From Rifleibacterium sp035352635 (GTDB lineage: Bacteria > Muiribacteriota > Ozemobacteria > Ozemobacterales > Ozemobacteraceae), in the NCBI GenBank assembly GCA_035352635.1, contig DAOPYA010000045.1, positions 1 to 35,819 of the forward strand: a DNA stretch of 35,819 bases, written 5' to 3'. Of the stretch, positions 8,068 to 16,089 are shown piece after piece (positions within the stretch are counted from its first letter, which is position 1; the number at the start of each line of letters is the position of its first letter). The position numbers and the translations under genes are program-made. The notes beneath the pieces were generated by a model. It saw only the letters and a program-made list of their open reading frames with translations, was not told the origin of the DNA and did not search any database.

Positions 8068-8097
8068 TTGAAAACCCGTTACAGAATCTGGTACACT
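8068..8097 (+). promoter_or_regulatory. Sigma-70-type promoter of the carbamoyltransferase cassette
   Basis: TTGAAA (8068-8073) and TACACT (8092-8097) are separated by 18 bases, with initiation expected near 8104, about 19 bases before the ATG at 8123. It lies directly after the flgH terminator, so the cassette appears to be an independent transcription unit. Confidence 0.6.
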
Positions 8098-8122
8098 CTG
8101 AAAAATTCACGGCTGGTGCAAA

Positions 8123-9952
8123 ATGTATATTCTTGGAATTTCAGCCTTCTACCACGATTCCGCAGCCTGCCTGGTGCAGGATGGTCGGGTAATTGCGGCT
8201 GCCCAGGAAGAACGGTTCACCCGCATCAAGCATGACAGCGAGTTTCCACGTAACGCTATTCGCTTCTGCCTTGCGGAAGCCGAAATTGATATCAGCCAGA
8301 TAAATGCACTGGTGTTTTACGAAAAGCCCTTTGTCAAGTTTGAACGGCTGCTCAAAACCTACCTGAGCTTTGCACCAGCCGGCTTACCGTCTTTTTTTCA
8401 GGCAATCCCGGTCTGGCTGAAGGGCAAATTGTTCATGAAGTCAGAAATAGCCGGCATTCTTCATGAAGAATTCGGCGGCCAGCCCGAAAACACCTATTTT
8501 TATAGCCATCATCGCTCACACGCGGCCTCAGCCTTTTTTGCGTCACCCTATGCCGATGCGGCGGTTCTCTGCATCGATGGGGTCGGAGAATGGTCTACGA
8601 CCACGGCCTGGCAGGGAAATAGCAACCGGCTGCAGCAGTTATGGGAAATTCGGTTCCCCCACTCTCTCGGGCTTCTTTATTCGGCGTTCACCTATTATAC
8701 CGGCTTTAAAGTCAACAGCGGTGAATACAAGCTCATGGGCCTGGCGCCCTACGGAAAACCCGTCTATCGGCAAAAAATTCTCGATAACCTGCTTGATCTC
8801 AAGGCAGATGGCACTTTTCGGCTCAACATGAAGTATTTCAACTACTGCACTGGTCTGACAATGACCACTGCTGCCTTTCACCATTTGTTTGATGGGCCGC
8901 CACGCCAGGCTTCTGAACCCGTAACCCCACGCATAATGGATCTGGCCCGTTCTATTCAGGATGTGACCGAAGAAATCATCATGCGGCTGGCAGTAAGCCT
9001 GCAAAAGGAAACCGGCAACCGGAATCTCTGCCTCGCGGGCGGCGTTGCCCTGAACTGTGTCGCCAACGGTCGCCTGCTCAGAGAAGGCCCCTTTGCCTCG
9101 CTCTGGATTCAACCGGCAGCCGGCGATGCCGGCGGGGCGCTCGGAGCCGCCCTTGGGGTCTGGCACGAGCACTGCAATCAGCCACGGCAACCCGAGGGCA
9201 AAGATCTGATGCAGGGCTGCTACCTGGGGCCATCGTTCTCGAACGATGAGATCAGGCAGTTTCTTGACAAGCATGGGCTCACAGCCTCTTATTGTGAAGA
9301 TGAGCAATTGTATGAAACCACCGCCAGCGACCTGTCGGCCGAAAAGGTCATTGGCTGGTTTTCGGGCCGCATGGAATTTGGCCCGCGGGCATTAGGCGCA
9401 CGCAGCATCATCGGCGACGCCAGATCCGAAAAAATGCAGCGTGTCATGAACCTGAAAATCAAGTTTCGCGAATCATTCAGGCCATTTGCGCCTTCGGTTC
9501 TGCGTGAGCGCCTGAGCGATTATTTTGCCATGCAGACCGATACCCCATACATGCTGCTGACTGCCCAGGTTAACGACCAGCATCTGCGCCCTCTTTCTGA
9601 GGCCGAAAAAAAACTGACCGGCATGCAGCTGCTGAATGTGCCAAAATCAGATATCCCTGCCATCACGCATGTTGATGGCTCGGCACGTATCCAGAGCGTG
9701 CACAGGGAAACTAACCCCCGTTACCACGCGATGATACAAGCTTTCGAAAAAAAAACCGGCTGCGGCGTCATCGTCAACACCTCGTTCAATGTCAGAGGTG
9801 AACCGATAGTCTGCACGCCTCTCGACGCCTACAAATGTTTTATGCGCACCGAAATGGACAGCCTGGTTCTCGAAAACTACTACCTGCGCAAAGAAAACCA
9901 GCCCCCCGGAATCAAAGACCGGCTTGGGCTTGAAGAATTCGCACCTGATTGA
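8123..9952 (+). CDS. NodU/CmcH/TobZ-family carbamoyltransferase
   Basis: 609 residues, usual family length. The N-terminal Kae1-like ATPase domain begins MYILGISAFYHDSAACL and includes AAQEERFTRIKHD, the metal-binding HHxxHA motif (H129, H130, H133) and IDGVGEW (D152). A GG-rich loop (LAGGVALNCVANGRLL) and PAAGDAGGALGAALG follow. The C-terminal carbamoyltransferase domain carries the diagnostic GRMEFGPRALGARSI (about 415-430) and NTSFNVRGEPIVCTP. The family transfers a carbamoyl group from carbamoyl phosphate, via carbamoyl-adenylate, to a hydroxyl of a sugar or natural product. The substrate here is unknown. The SxtJ-like and DUF5989 neighbours suggest surface glycan decoration. The gene has its own promoter and lies between flgH and flgI. 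Confidence 0.92.
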   Translation: MYILGISAFYHDSAACLVQDGRVIAAAQEERFTRIKHDSEFPRNAIRFCLAEAEIDISQINALVFYEKPFVKFERLLKTYLSFAPAGLPSFFQAIPVWLKGKLFMKSEIAGILHEEFGGQPENTYFYSHHRSHAASAFFASPYADAAVLCIDGVGEWSTTTAWQGNSNRLQQLWEIRFPHSLGLLYSAFTYYTGFKVNSGEYKLMGLAPYGKPVYRQKILDNLLDLKADGTFRLNMKYFNYCTGLTMTTAAFHHLFDGPPRQASEPVTPRIMDLARSIQDVTEEIIMRLAVSLQKETGNRNLCLAGGVALNCVANGRLLREGPFASLWIQPAAGDAGGALGAALGVWHEHCNQPRQPEGKDLMQGCYLGPSFSNDEIRQFLDKHGLTASYCEDEQLYETTASDLSAEKVIGWFSGRMEFGPRALGARSIIGDARSEKMQRVMNLKIKFRESFRPFAPSVLRERLSDYFAMQTDTPYMLLTAQVNDQHLRPLSEAEKKLTGMQLLNVPKSDIPAITHVDGSARIQSVHRETNPRYHAMIQAFEKKTGCGVIVNTSFNVRGEPIVCTPLDAYKCFMRTEMDSLVLENYYLRKENQPPGIKDRLGLEEFAPD

Positions 9953-9954
9953 AA

Positions 9955-10347
9955 ATGAAAAATACGACCATCACAGATAAAGAATTACGAAACTTCGGCC
10001 TGCTGGTCGGCGCAGTCATGCTGTTGCTCGCGCTCTGGCCATGGCATCTGCAACTCTCGACACGAATTGGAGCGGCATGTGCCGCCGCGTTGCTGGTTTT
10101 TCCGGCACTTGTTCGGCCCGGGCTGTTGTTCTGGCCATGCCGTGTCTGGTCAATGTTTGGTTACGCCCTTGGCTGGGTGAACACCCGACTGATTCTTGGG
10201 CTACTCTACTTTCTGGCGATTTTTCCGATTGGCATGCTGTTGAGAATGACGGGGCGTGCCCCGCTGAAACTCAAGTTTGAGAGCGGCAGCAGCACCTACC
10301 GTGAGCAACCCGAAGAATCTGCCGGCAATTTGAACGAGCAATTCTGA
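9955..10347 (+). CDS. SxtJ-like small membrane protein
   Basis: 130 residues from the ATG at 9955, two bases after the carbamoyltransferase stop; a TTG at 9949 overlapping that stop is also possible. Three hydrophobic segments are visible (about residues 15-33, 37-53 and 72-96), followed by an MTGRAPLK motif and a polar acidic tail. This length and pattern, with the location directly after a NodU-type carbamoyltransferase, match the SxtJ family named from saxitoxin clusters and common in polysaccharide loci. Its molecular role is not established. It may help a membrane-bound carbamoylation complex, but that is inference. Confidence 0.68.
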   Translation: MKNTTITDKELRNFGLLVGAVMLLLALWPWHLQLSTRIGAACAAALLVFPALVRPGLLFWPCRVWSMFGYALGWVNTRLILGLLYFLAIFPIGMLLRMTGRAPLKLKFESGSSTYREQPEESAGNLNEQF

Positions 10348-10356
10348 GAGAAAAAA

Positions 10357-10533
10357 ATGAATAATCTGAACGGAACCTCGAAACTGGCATCGATACACGA
10401 ATTATTACGCTTCCTCTGGATAAAAAAACAATGGTGGCTTTTTCCGATCGTCATTGCATTGCTGGCGCTGGGCATTCTTCTGACACTGGCTCAGTCTTCG
10501 GCGCTCGGGCCATTCATGTATACTATTTTCTGA
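10357..10533 (+). CDS. DUF5989 family membrane miniprotein, 58 residues
   Basis: The ATG at 10357 is preceded by GAGAG. The polar N-terminus contains ELLRFLWIKKQWWLFPI, then one transmembrane helix (about residues 29-46), then the conserved end LAQSSALGPFMYTIF. The KKxWWL-P pattern and AQSSALxPFxYT tail are characteristic of DUF5989, a tiny inner-membrane family found beside SxtJ and carbamoyltransferase genes. It sits 9 bases after the SxtJ-like gene and 10 bases before the SGNH/TPR gene, so it is almost certainly co-translated from the same message. The function is unknown. Confidence 0.78.
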   Translation: MNNLNGTSKLASIHELLRFLWIKKQWWLFPIVIALLALGILLTLAQSSALGPFMYTIF

Positions 10534-10543
10534 GTCAGATGCC

Positions 10544-12934
10544 ATGAAAGTCACGCTGAAACTGCTGAGGCTGCCGGTCAAACTTTTTCTGATAGCTCTG
10601 GTGATTCCGGCAATTTTTCTGGCAACCCTTGAGTTACTGGCAACTCTCGCCGGAGCCGGCTACCCGACCAACCTTTTCTGCAAAGACAAAGGCAGCGATG
10701 GGGTCGAATATCTGCACACCAACTATCAGGCGAGCAAGCGTTTTTTTCCAGGCAGACTGGCACGCAGGCCATTGCCCGAAATAATGCCAGCCAGCAAACC
10801 GGCGGGCCGGCTGCGCATTTTTTTACTCGGCGAATCAGCGGCCCGGGGCGAGCAGCTTGCTGACTTTTCATTGGCGCGGCAGCTTGAGGCAGCACTCAAT
10901 CAGGGCAGCCCGACAAAGATCGCTGAGGTCATCAACACTGGCATTCCAGCCATCAACAGCTGGGTTTTGCGTGAATTCGCCCATGAAATAACCGGCTTGC
11001 AGCCTGATCTCATAATAGTTTTCGCCGGGCACAATGAATTTATCGGGCCTTATGGTCCGGCGGGCATATCAGGGCTTGCAGCGAGCCGAACCGCTGCCCA
11101 GGTCGGCATCTGGGCGTCTTCGCTGCGCCTGATTCAGGTTCTTAAAGGCGATCGTTTGCCCCCAAGCCTTGCATCTGGCTGGAAAGGGCTTGAAATGTTT
11201 CTGCAGAACCTGATTTTGCCGGGCAGCGCCGCCATCGATGTCTGTCTGAACAACTGGCTGGCCAACCTCCAAGACATATTCACCGACGCCCGGAAAGCTG
11301 GAGTTCCGGTTATCTGGTGCCGGGTTCCGGTCAATCAGCTGGATTGCCCGCCTTTTGCATCTGACGAAAGAAACCTGCACGAACCGGATCGCGCTCTGAT
11401 CGCCACAATAAGCGCTCAGATTGATAATGGCGCATATCAGAAAGCCTTAGAACAGCTTGAACCATTAAAAAAGCGCCTGACCGGGCACGCGTTGCTGAGC
11501 TATCTTGAAGGCAAAGCCGCCCTGGGCATGGGCGACCGGCAAAAAGCCATCAACAGTTTCAAGGAAGCGCTTGAGAATGATTGTTTCAGAGTGAGAACGA
11601 CCGGGCAGTTCAACGACTTGGCGGCGGCATTCGCCAGCATCAATCGAGTCACAGCGGTTGACATTGAAAAAGCCTTTATCGAAGAAAGCGAGACCGGCAT
11701 AATCGGCCGCGATCTCATCTACGATCATGTGCACCTGACGCTCAAAGGTCATTATCTCGCCGCCAGAACCATATTTTCTGCTCTAAGCACCGCACTGCCC
11801 AAATCAAAAGCAATGCCGTTGCAGTTTCCGTCGTTCGACGAAATGCAGGTTATTCTTGGTTTTACCAGTCAGGATGCCATCGACAACCAACAACACATCA
11901 TCGAAAGCATGAGCCAGCAACCTTTTACGCTGCAACCCGGCAATCAGCTGCTTTTGAAAAAGCTCAAAGCTGAACTTGCCAGGCTCAACGAGGGGCACAA
12001 CCTTGAGAACTGTATCGTCATGACTCAGGCCGCCGCCGCCCGGCAACCCTGGTGCTGGGCAACCCGGCATCGCCTGGCGATGCTGTGTCGTGGCGACCCA
12101 CCGCGTGCCGGGAAAAATTTCAAAGACTCTCTGGCGCTGAACCCTTTTAACATTGACGCCCTTAATAACTATGGTCTGCTGCAATTTGCTTCTCAAAATA
12201 ACGCCGAAGCCGAAAAACTGTTTTTGCAGGCGCTTGCCATTGCCCCCGAATTTGCAAGAGCGGCCTACAATCTTGGGCTGCTGCATGCTGCCAACCCGGC
12301 CGAAGCGCAGCAGGCCATGCAGTTTTATCAACTGGCCACCAGCATCGACCCCGGCATGGCGCAGGCCTGGCGGAATCTTGCCAACCTACATTTTAAACAG
12401 GGGCAATACGACAGGGCGATACAGGTTTATCAGCAGGCGGCGCAGGCCTGCCCAGGCGATCTGCTGTTGCAGATTGGCGAGGGCAACTGTCTGATGCAGA
12501 TGCAGAATTTCGCAGCAGCGCAGGCAGCTTTTTTAAAAGTTGCGGGGTTGTTTCCAGATTCGCCGCTGCCAGTTTATAGCCTTGGGCTGGCCAGCGAAAA
12601 ATTTCGGCAGTTTGGCGAGGCAGCCGATTACTATCGCAAAGCCGGCAAACTTGGGCACATTGATGCTTTTTCCCGACTCTTTGGCTTGCATTTTGCAGGT
12701 AACATAGCCTTATCGGCCGACGAAATCATCTCGGCGGCGACCACTGCCTGCCAGTTGAGCGATTTTAACGACCCATGGCTGATGCAGATTCTGGCAGCCG
12801 GCTATCTCGAAAATGGTCAGAAAAATGAGGCGGCTGGCATATTACATCGGGCGCTGGTGCTGGCAAAAAACCAGCAGAAACATTCTCTGGCCGCAGAAAT
12901 TGAAAGCAATCTCAAACTTGCGAATAACAACTGA
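10544..12934 (+). CDS. Membrane-anchored SGNH/GDSL hydrolase fused to TPR repeats
   Basis: 796 residues. An N-terminal transmembrane segment lies at about residues 13-38. The SGNH-hydrolase domain has block I LLGESAARG (Ser98), block II NTGIPAINS (N131, G133), block III FAGHNEF (N164) and block V DHVH (D394, H397), so the catalytic set looks complete. TPR-like repeats run from about residue 300 and most clearly over 535-705, for example ALNNYGLLQFASQNNAEAEKLF and NLANLHFKQGQYDRAIQVY. SGNH enzymes hydrolyse or transfer acyl groups, often O-acetyl groups on glycans. The TPRs may recruit partners. It is the last gene of the carbamoyltransferase cassette, which makes glycan acylation or deacylation plausible, but the substrate is unknown. 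Confidence 0.82.
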   Translation: MKVTLKLLRLPVKLFLIALVIPAIFLATLELLATLAGAGYPTNLFCKDKGSDGVEYLHTNYQASKRFFPGRLARRPLPEIMPASKPAGRLRIFLLGESAARGEQLADFSLARQLEAALNQGSPTKIAEVINTGIPAINSWVLREFAHEITGLQPDLIIVFAGHNEFIGPYGPAGISGLAASRTAAQVGIWASSLRLIQVLKGDRLPPSLASGWKGLEMFLQNLILPGSAAIDVCLNNWLANLQDIFTDARKAGVPVIWCRVPVNQLDCPPFASDERNLHEPDRALIATISAQIDNGAYQKALEQLEPLKKRLTGHALLSYLEGKAALGMGDRQKAINSFKEALENDCFRVRTTGQFNDLAAAFASINRVTAVDIEKAFIEESETGIIGRDLIYDHVHLTLKGHYLAARTIFSALSTALPKSKAMPLQFPSFDEMQVILGFTSQDAIDNQQHIIESMSQQPFTLQPGNQLLLKKLKAELARLNEGHNLENCIVMTQAAAARQPWCWATRHRLAMLCRGDPPRAGKNFKDSLALNPFNIDALNNYGLLQFASQNNAEAEKLFLQALAIAPEFARAAYNLGLLHAANPAEAQQAMQFYQLATSIDPGMAQAWRNLANLHFKQGQYDRAIQVYQQAAQACPGDLLLQIGEGNCLMQMQNFAAAQAAFLKVAGLFPDSPLPVYSLGLASEKFRQFGEAADYYRKAGKLGHIDAFSRLFGLHFAGNIALSADEIISAATTACQLSDFNDPWLMQILAAGYLENGQKNEAAGILHRALVLAKNQQKHSLAAEIESNLKLANNN

Positions 12935-12936
12935 GA

Positions 12937-12964
12937 TAAAGTTTGCACAGAGTTCTGCCGATAG
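12937..12964 (+). promoter_or_regulatory. Sigma-28 (FliA/SigD)-type promoter of flgI
   Basis: TAAAGTTT (12937-12944) and GCCGATAG (12957-12964) are separated by 12 bases, so TAAA to GCCGATAG is 16 bases. This matches 15 of 16 positions of the enteric flagellar consensus TAAAGTTT-N11-GCCGATAA with one extra spacer base. SigD-type spacers of 14-16 are known. Initiation near 12971 leaves about a 45-base leader before the flgI ATG. Confidence 0.78.
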
Positions 12965-13015
12965 TACTAATGGAGCCTGATTTTTTCAGACAATTAAAAC
13001 AGGAAGAACACAAGC

Positions 13016-14110
13016 ATGGAAGCAAACCGGTCATCAGTTATCAGAGTTTTTACCTCTTGCTGCGCGGCAATATTGCTGCTGGCTTCGCCGTCGATGCCGG
13101 CGGTTTATGGCCAGGCCCAGGTAAGAATCAAGGATATTTCACGCATGAGCGGCAACCGTGAATACCAGGTAATTGGTTACGGTCTTGTGACTGGCCTGAA
13201 TGGCACTGGCGACAAGAGCGCCATGAGCATTGAAATGATGCGTGGCATGCTGCAGAATATGGGCATGGAAATCAATGCCCAGCAGATTGTCAGCAAGAAC
13301 TCAGCAGCAGTAATAGTTACCGGCATGCTGCCCTCATACGGCCGCCCCGGTGAAGCGCTCGATATTACCATCAGTTCGATGGGTGACGCCAAAAGCCTGC
13401 AGGGCGGTGTTCTGCTGCCAACGCTTCTCAAGGGCGGCGATGGGCAGGTTTACGCCGTTGCTCAGGGCCAGATTTCGATCGGTGGCTTTGAAAGTGCTCA
13501 AGGCGGCGCAGCGGCCCGGTCGGGGCAAAAGAACCATCTCACGGTCGGCGCCATTCCCAAGGGTGCCATCATGGAAAGAGGCGTTGAAGATCAGTTTGCC
13601 AGAAGCGGCAAATTCAGCATTCTGCTGCAGGAAAAAGATTCAATTCTGACCCGCAAGGTCAAAGAAGCCATTGATCGGCGTTATGGCGCCGGGTGGGCAC
13701 ATATCAGTAATCCCGGCCAGATTGAAATCAGAGTGCCAAGCAGTCTGTCTGAAGACCCGGTCAGCTTTGCGGCCAACATCGATAACCTGACCCTCGAGAT
13801 CGATGAACCCAACCGCGTAGTGATCAACGAACGCACCGGAACTGTCATCGTAGGCAATAACGTCCGAATCAGCCGGGTGGTCATTTCCCACAATGGCATA
13901 AAAATAGCGGTCGATGACCAGACTCAGGCCGGCAATGCCGCCGCCCGCAATCAAACCCAGGCCAGCATGGTTGCTGTTCAGGGCGAGACCACCGTCGATG
14001 ACCTGGTTGCGGCTTTGAATGCTGTTGGTGCTACACCCAGAGATCTGATCGCGATTTTTCAGGCCATCAATGCAGCCGGTGCCCTTCATGGTGAGCTTAA
14101 AATAATGTAG
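13016..14110 (+). CDS. flgI: Flagellar P-ring protein FlgI
   Basis: 364 residues, standard for FlgI. The ATG at 13016 follows AGGAAGAA. Signal peptide to about residue 33. The mature start QVRIKDISRMSGNREYQVIGYGLVTGLNGTGDK is the FlgI signature. Further motifs are KNSAAVIVTGMLPSYGRPGE, DAKSLQGGVLLPTLLKGGDGQVYAVAQG, the conserved NERTGTVIVGNNVRI segment and the C-terminal VDDLVAALNAVGATPRDLIAIFQAI. It forms the periplasmic P-ring around the rod. It is separated from flgH by the carbamoyltransferase cassette and has its own flagellar-type promoter. Confidence 0.96.
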   Translation: MEANRSSVIRVFTSCCAAILLLASPSMPAVYGQAQVRIKDISRMSGNREYQVIGYGLVTGLNGTGDKSAMSIEMMRGMLQNMGMEINAQQIVSKNSAAVIVTGMLPSYGRPGEALDITISSMGDAKSLQGGVLLPTLLKGGDGQVYAVAQGQISIGGFESAQGGAAARSGQKNHLTVGAIPKGAIMERGVEDQFARSGKFSILLQEKDSILTRKVKEAIDRRYGAGWAHISNPGQIEIRVPSSLSEDPVSFAANIDNLTLEIDEPNRVVINERTGTVIVGNNVRISRVVISHNGIKIAVDDQTQAGNAAARNQTQASMVAVQGETTVDDLVAALNAVGATPRDLIAIFQAINAAGALHGELKIM

Positions 14111-14236
14111 AAAGGTTAATTTTCTGCAAAATATTTGCGGGTTTTTCTTGCTATTTAAGATCAGGGTATGGTATTAGTACCCCCATCGTTCTGATTTTTT
14201 ACAGCAGACAGGTAATCCCCGCGTGAGGTTGCTCCC

Positions 14237-14437
14237 TTGACGGTTGCATCAATTTCGGTTGAAGAAAACAAGCCTGCCAGAACAGGCAATCATGATCAGG
14301 CCTTAAATGGGGCCAACCAGACGGTTAACGTCGCGGTCGAAGAATCTGGCAGTCATCGTGATTCCGGGCGATCTGCTTTAAATCAAGCAATGGCTAGCTT
14401 TAAGAAAGTCAGAAGCGAAATGGGGTATCATTCATGA
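14237..14437 (+). CDS. Small hypothetical protein ahead of flgJ
   Basis: 66 residues from a TTG at 14237 with GAGGT at 14226-14230. The composition is polar, rich in Asn, Ser, Glu and Gln, with no hydrophobic segment. The C-terminal third (ALNQAMASFKKVRSEMG) could form one amphipathic helix. It overlaps flgJ by ATGA (14434-14437), which supports real translation. I do not recognise a family. The anti-sigma factor FlgM has similar size and location in flagellar clusters, but I do not see its conserved motif. The 126 bases upstream (14111-14236) contain only a weak sigma-70-like pair (TTGCTA 14148-14153, TATTAG 14172-14177) and a small GGGTA/TACCC hairpin. Confidence 0.5.
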   Translation: MTVASISVEENKPARTGNHDQALNGANQTVNVAVEESGSHRDSGRSALNQAMASFKKVRSEMGYHS

Positions 14438-14742
14438 AAAGTTTTTCAATCGGTCCGAATCTTGTGAATAATCGCAGCAAAGAACTTCCCGAAGCCAAGA
14501 AAAAAGAACTCGAGAAGCTCAAACAGGCCTGCAATGATTTCGAATCGATCTTTATGAACCAGATGCTTAAAGAAATGCGAAAAACTGTTAAAAAAACCGG
14601 GCTGGTGCATGGTGGTCAAGCTGAGGAAATTTTTTCTGACATGCTTGACGAAGAAAGATCAAAAACAATGCAGATCGGCATTGGCGATGTATTGTTCTCA
14701 CAACTTTCAAAATCTCTGGTGCCACCGGTAAGACCTCGCTAA
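14434..14742 (+). CDS. flgJ: Flagellar rod-binding protein FlgJ (rod-binding domain only)
   Basis: 102 residues. The segment LKQACNDFESIFMNQMLKEMRKT...GGQAEEIFSDMLDEERSKTMQIGIG matches the FlgJ N-terminal rod-binding domain, including the conserved E-xx-F-xx-(M/L)L and F-x-(D/E)ML pattern. There is no C-terminal glucosaminidase domain, as in many non-enteric bacteria. It acts as a scaffold or cap for rod assembly in the periplasm. Peptidoglycan clearance must come from another enzyme; an M23 peptidase gene lies 1.3 kb downstream. The start overlaps the preceding small ORF by ATGA. Confidence 0.86.
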   Translation: MKSFSIGPNLVNNRSKELPEAKKKELEKLKQACNDFESIFMNQMLKEMRKTVKKTGLVHGGQAEEIFSDMLDEERSKTMQIGIGDVLFSQLSKSLVPPVRPR

Positions 14743-14793
14743 ACAACCGGATTCCCGGTATTTTCTCGGTAACTGCGCGAAAGGATAGCAATT

Positions 14794-16083
14794 GTGGAAA
14801 ATCCTATATTCACTTATCTGCAGCTTTGTGATGAGCCAATTAAAAATCTGAAGGCCGTCTCAAAAGCAATGAACATCGAGGGTGCTGAAAAAATGAGAAA
14901 GCAGGATCTCATTCGTGCGATCCTGAAAGAGCAGCTGGCCGCTGAAGGGCTTACCCTTTCAGAAGGCGTTCTTGAAATTTTGCCCGAAGGCTTTGGTTTT
15001 ATCAGAACCAGAAGCTATGTTCAGAATGATGATGACGTTTACGTTTCTCCCTCGCAGATTAAACGTTATGGGCTGCTGTGCGGCGACACCATCGTTGCTC
15101 AGGTTCGGCTCCCCAAAGACGACGAAAGCTATCACGCGCTGCTGCGCATTGAAGCAGTTAACGGTGTTGGTCTTGAACGGCTGCGACAGCGCGTCAGCTT
15201 TGAAGACGGCATTCCTGTTTTCCCGACTGACCGCTTCAGACTTGAAACCAGCGAAGAAGACATTTCGACCCGCGTTTTTGACCTGGTCTGCCCGATCGGC
15301 AAGGGCCAGCGCGGCCTGATCGTCGCTCCGCCCAAGGCCGGCAAAACAACATTGCTCAAGCAGCTTGCGAACGCGATTATTGCCAATCATCCTGAAGTGC
15401 TGATGCTTATTCTGCTTATCGACGAGCGCCCCGAAGAAGTTACTGACATGCGCCGCTCGGTCGATGCCGAAGTGCAGGCTTCCACCTTTGACGAACATAT
15501 CACAAACCATATCAAGGTTTCTGAACTGCTGCTCGAAAAAGCCAAGCGCCACGTAGAACTTGGCCGGGACGTGGTTATTCTTCTCGATTCAATCACCCGA
15601 CTGGCAAGGGCCTACAACATTTCCATGCCTTCTGCCGGGCAGACGCTTTCTGGTGGCGTTAACCCGTTCGCGCTCCACAAACCCAAGAGATTTCTTGGCG
15701 CCGCCCGAAAAATTGAACATGGCGGCAGTCTGACGGTTATTGCAACAGCCCTTATCGATACCGGTTCCAAAATGGACGAAGTTATTTTTGAAGAATTCAA
15801 GGGCACCGGCAACATGGAACTTCACCTTGACCGCAAACTTTTCAACAAGCGCATCTTCCCGTGCATTGATGTCAAGATGTCTGGCACCCGCAAAGAAGAA
15901 TTGCTCATGGATGCCGAAGACCTCAAAAAGGTTATTATTCTTCGCCGGGCCTTCGAAGACAAGAGTTCCCAGGAAGTCGTGGAAATGCTCGTCAAGGGTA
16001 TCTCACAGACCAAAGACAATCGTGAATTTCTCAGCCTGATCAACCCTAATTACAAGGGTTCGGCCAGTAAAAGCAACGATTAA
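14794..16083 (+). CDS. rho: Transcription termination factor Rho
   Basis: 429 residues, typical length, from a GTG at 14794 after AAAGGA. An N-terminal Rho helix-bundle domain (about 10-50) contains MRKQDLIRAI. The RNA-binding cold-shock-like domain has GVLEILPEGFGFIR and DDVYVSPSQIKRY. Walker A is APPKAGKT (178-185) and Walker B is VVILLDS (D265). The Q/R-loop region has SGGVNPFALHKPKRFLGAARKIEHGGS, close to the usual SGGVD-x-NALHKPKRF. This hexameric RNA helicase ends transcription. It lies 51 bases after flgJ, and the M23 peptidase gene starts 6 bases after its stop, so it appears embedded in the flagellar/cell-wall unit. Confidence 0.97.
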   Translation: MENPIFTYLQLCDEPIKNLKAVSKAMNIEGAEKMRKQDLIRAILKEQLAAEGLTLSEGVLEILPEGFGFIRTRSYVQNDDDVYVSPSQIKRYGLLCGDTIVAQVRLPKDDESYHALLRIEAVNGVGLERLRQRVSFEDGIPVFPTDRFRLETSEEDISTRVFDLVCPIGKGQRGLIVAPPKAGKTTLLKQLANAIIANHPEVLMLILLIDERPEEVTDMRRSVDAEVQASTFDEHITNHIKVSELLLEKAKRHVELGRDVVILLDSITRLARAYNISMPSAGQTLSGGVNPFALHKPKRFLGAARKIEHGGSLTVIATALIDTGSKMDEVIFEEFKGTGNMELHLDRKLFNKRIFPCIDVKMSGTRKEELLMDAEDLKKVIILRRAFEDKSSQEVVEMLVKGISQTKDNREFLSLINPNYKGSASKSND

Positions 16084-16089
16084 AGCCTG

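Noticed and set aside
8639..9307. 222-residue minus-strand ORF
   Set aside because: It is fully antisense to the well-conserved carbamoyltransferase; the composition is not protein-like.
8044..12936. Carbamoyltransferase cassette as a mobile element
   Set aside because: No integrase, transposase, terminal inverted repeats or target-site duplication could be seen at its edges; insertion into the flagellar cluster may be old.
14111..14236. Possible riboswitch or structured leader before the small ORF and flgJ
   Set aside because: Only a 5-bp hairpin is visible and no known riboswitch core, such as that of c-di-GMP classes, is recognisable.
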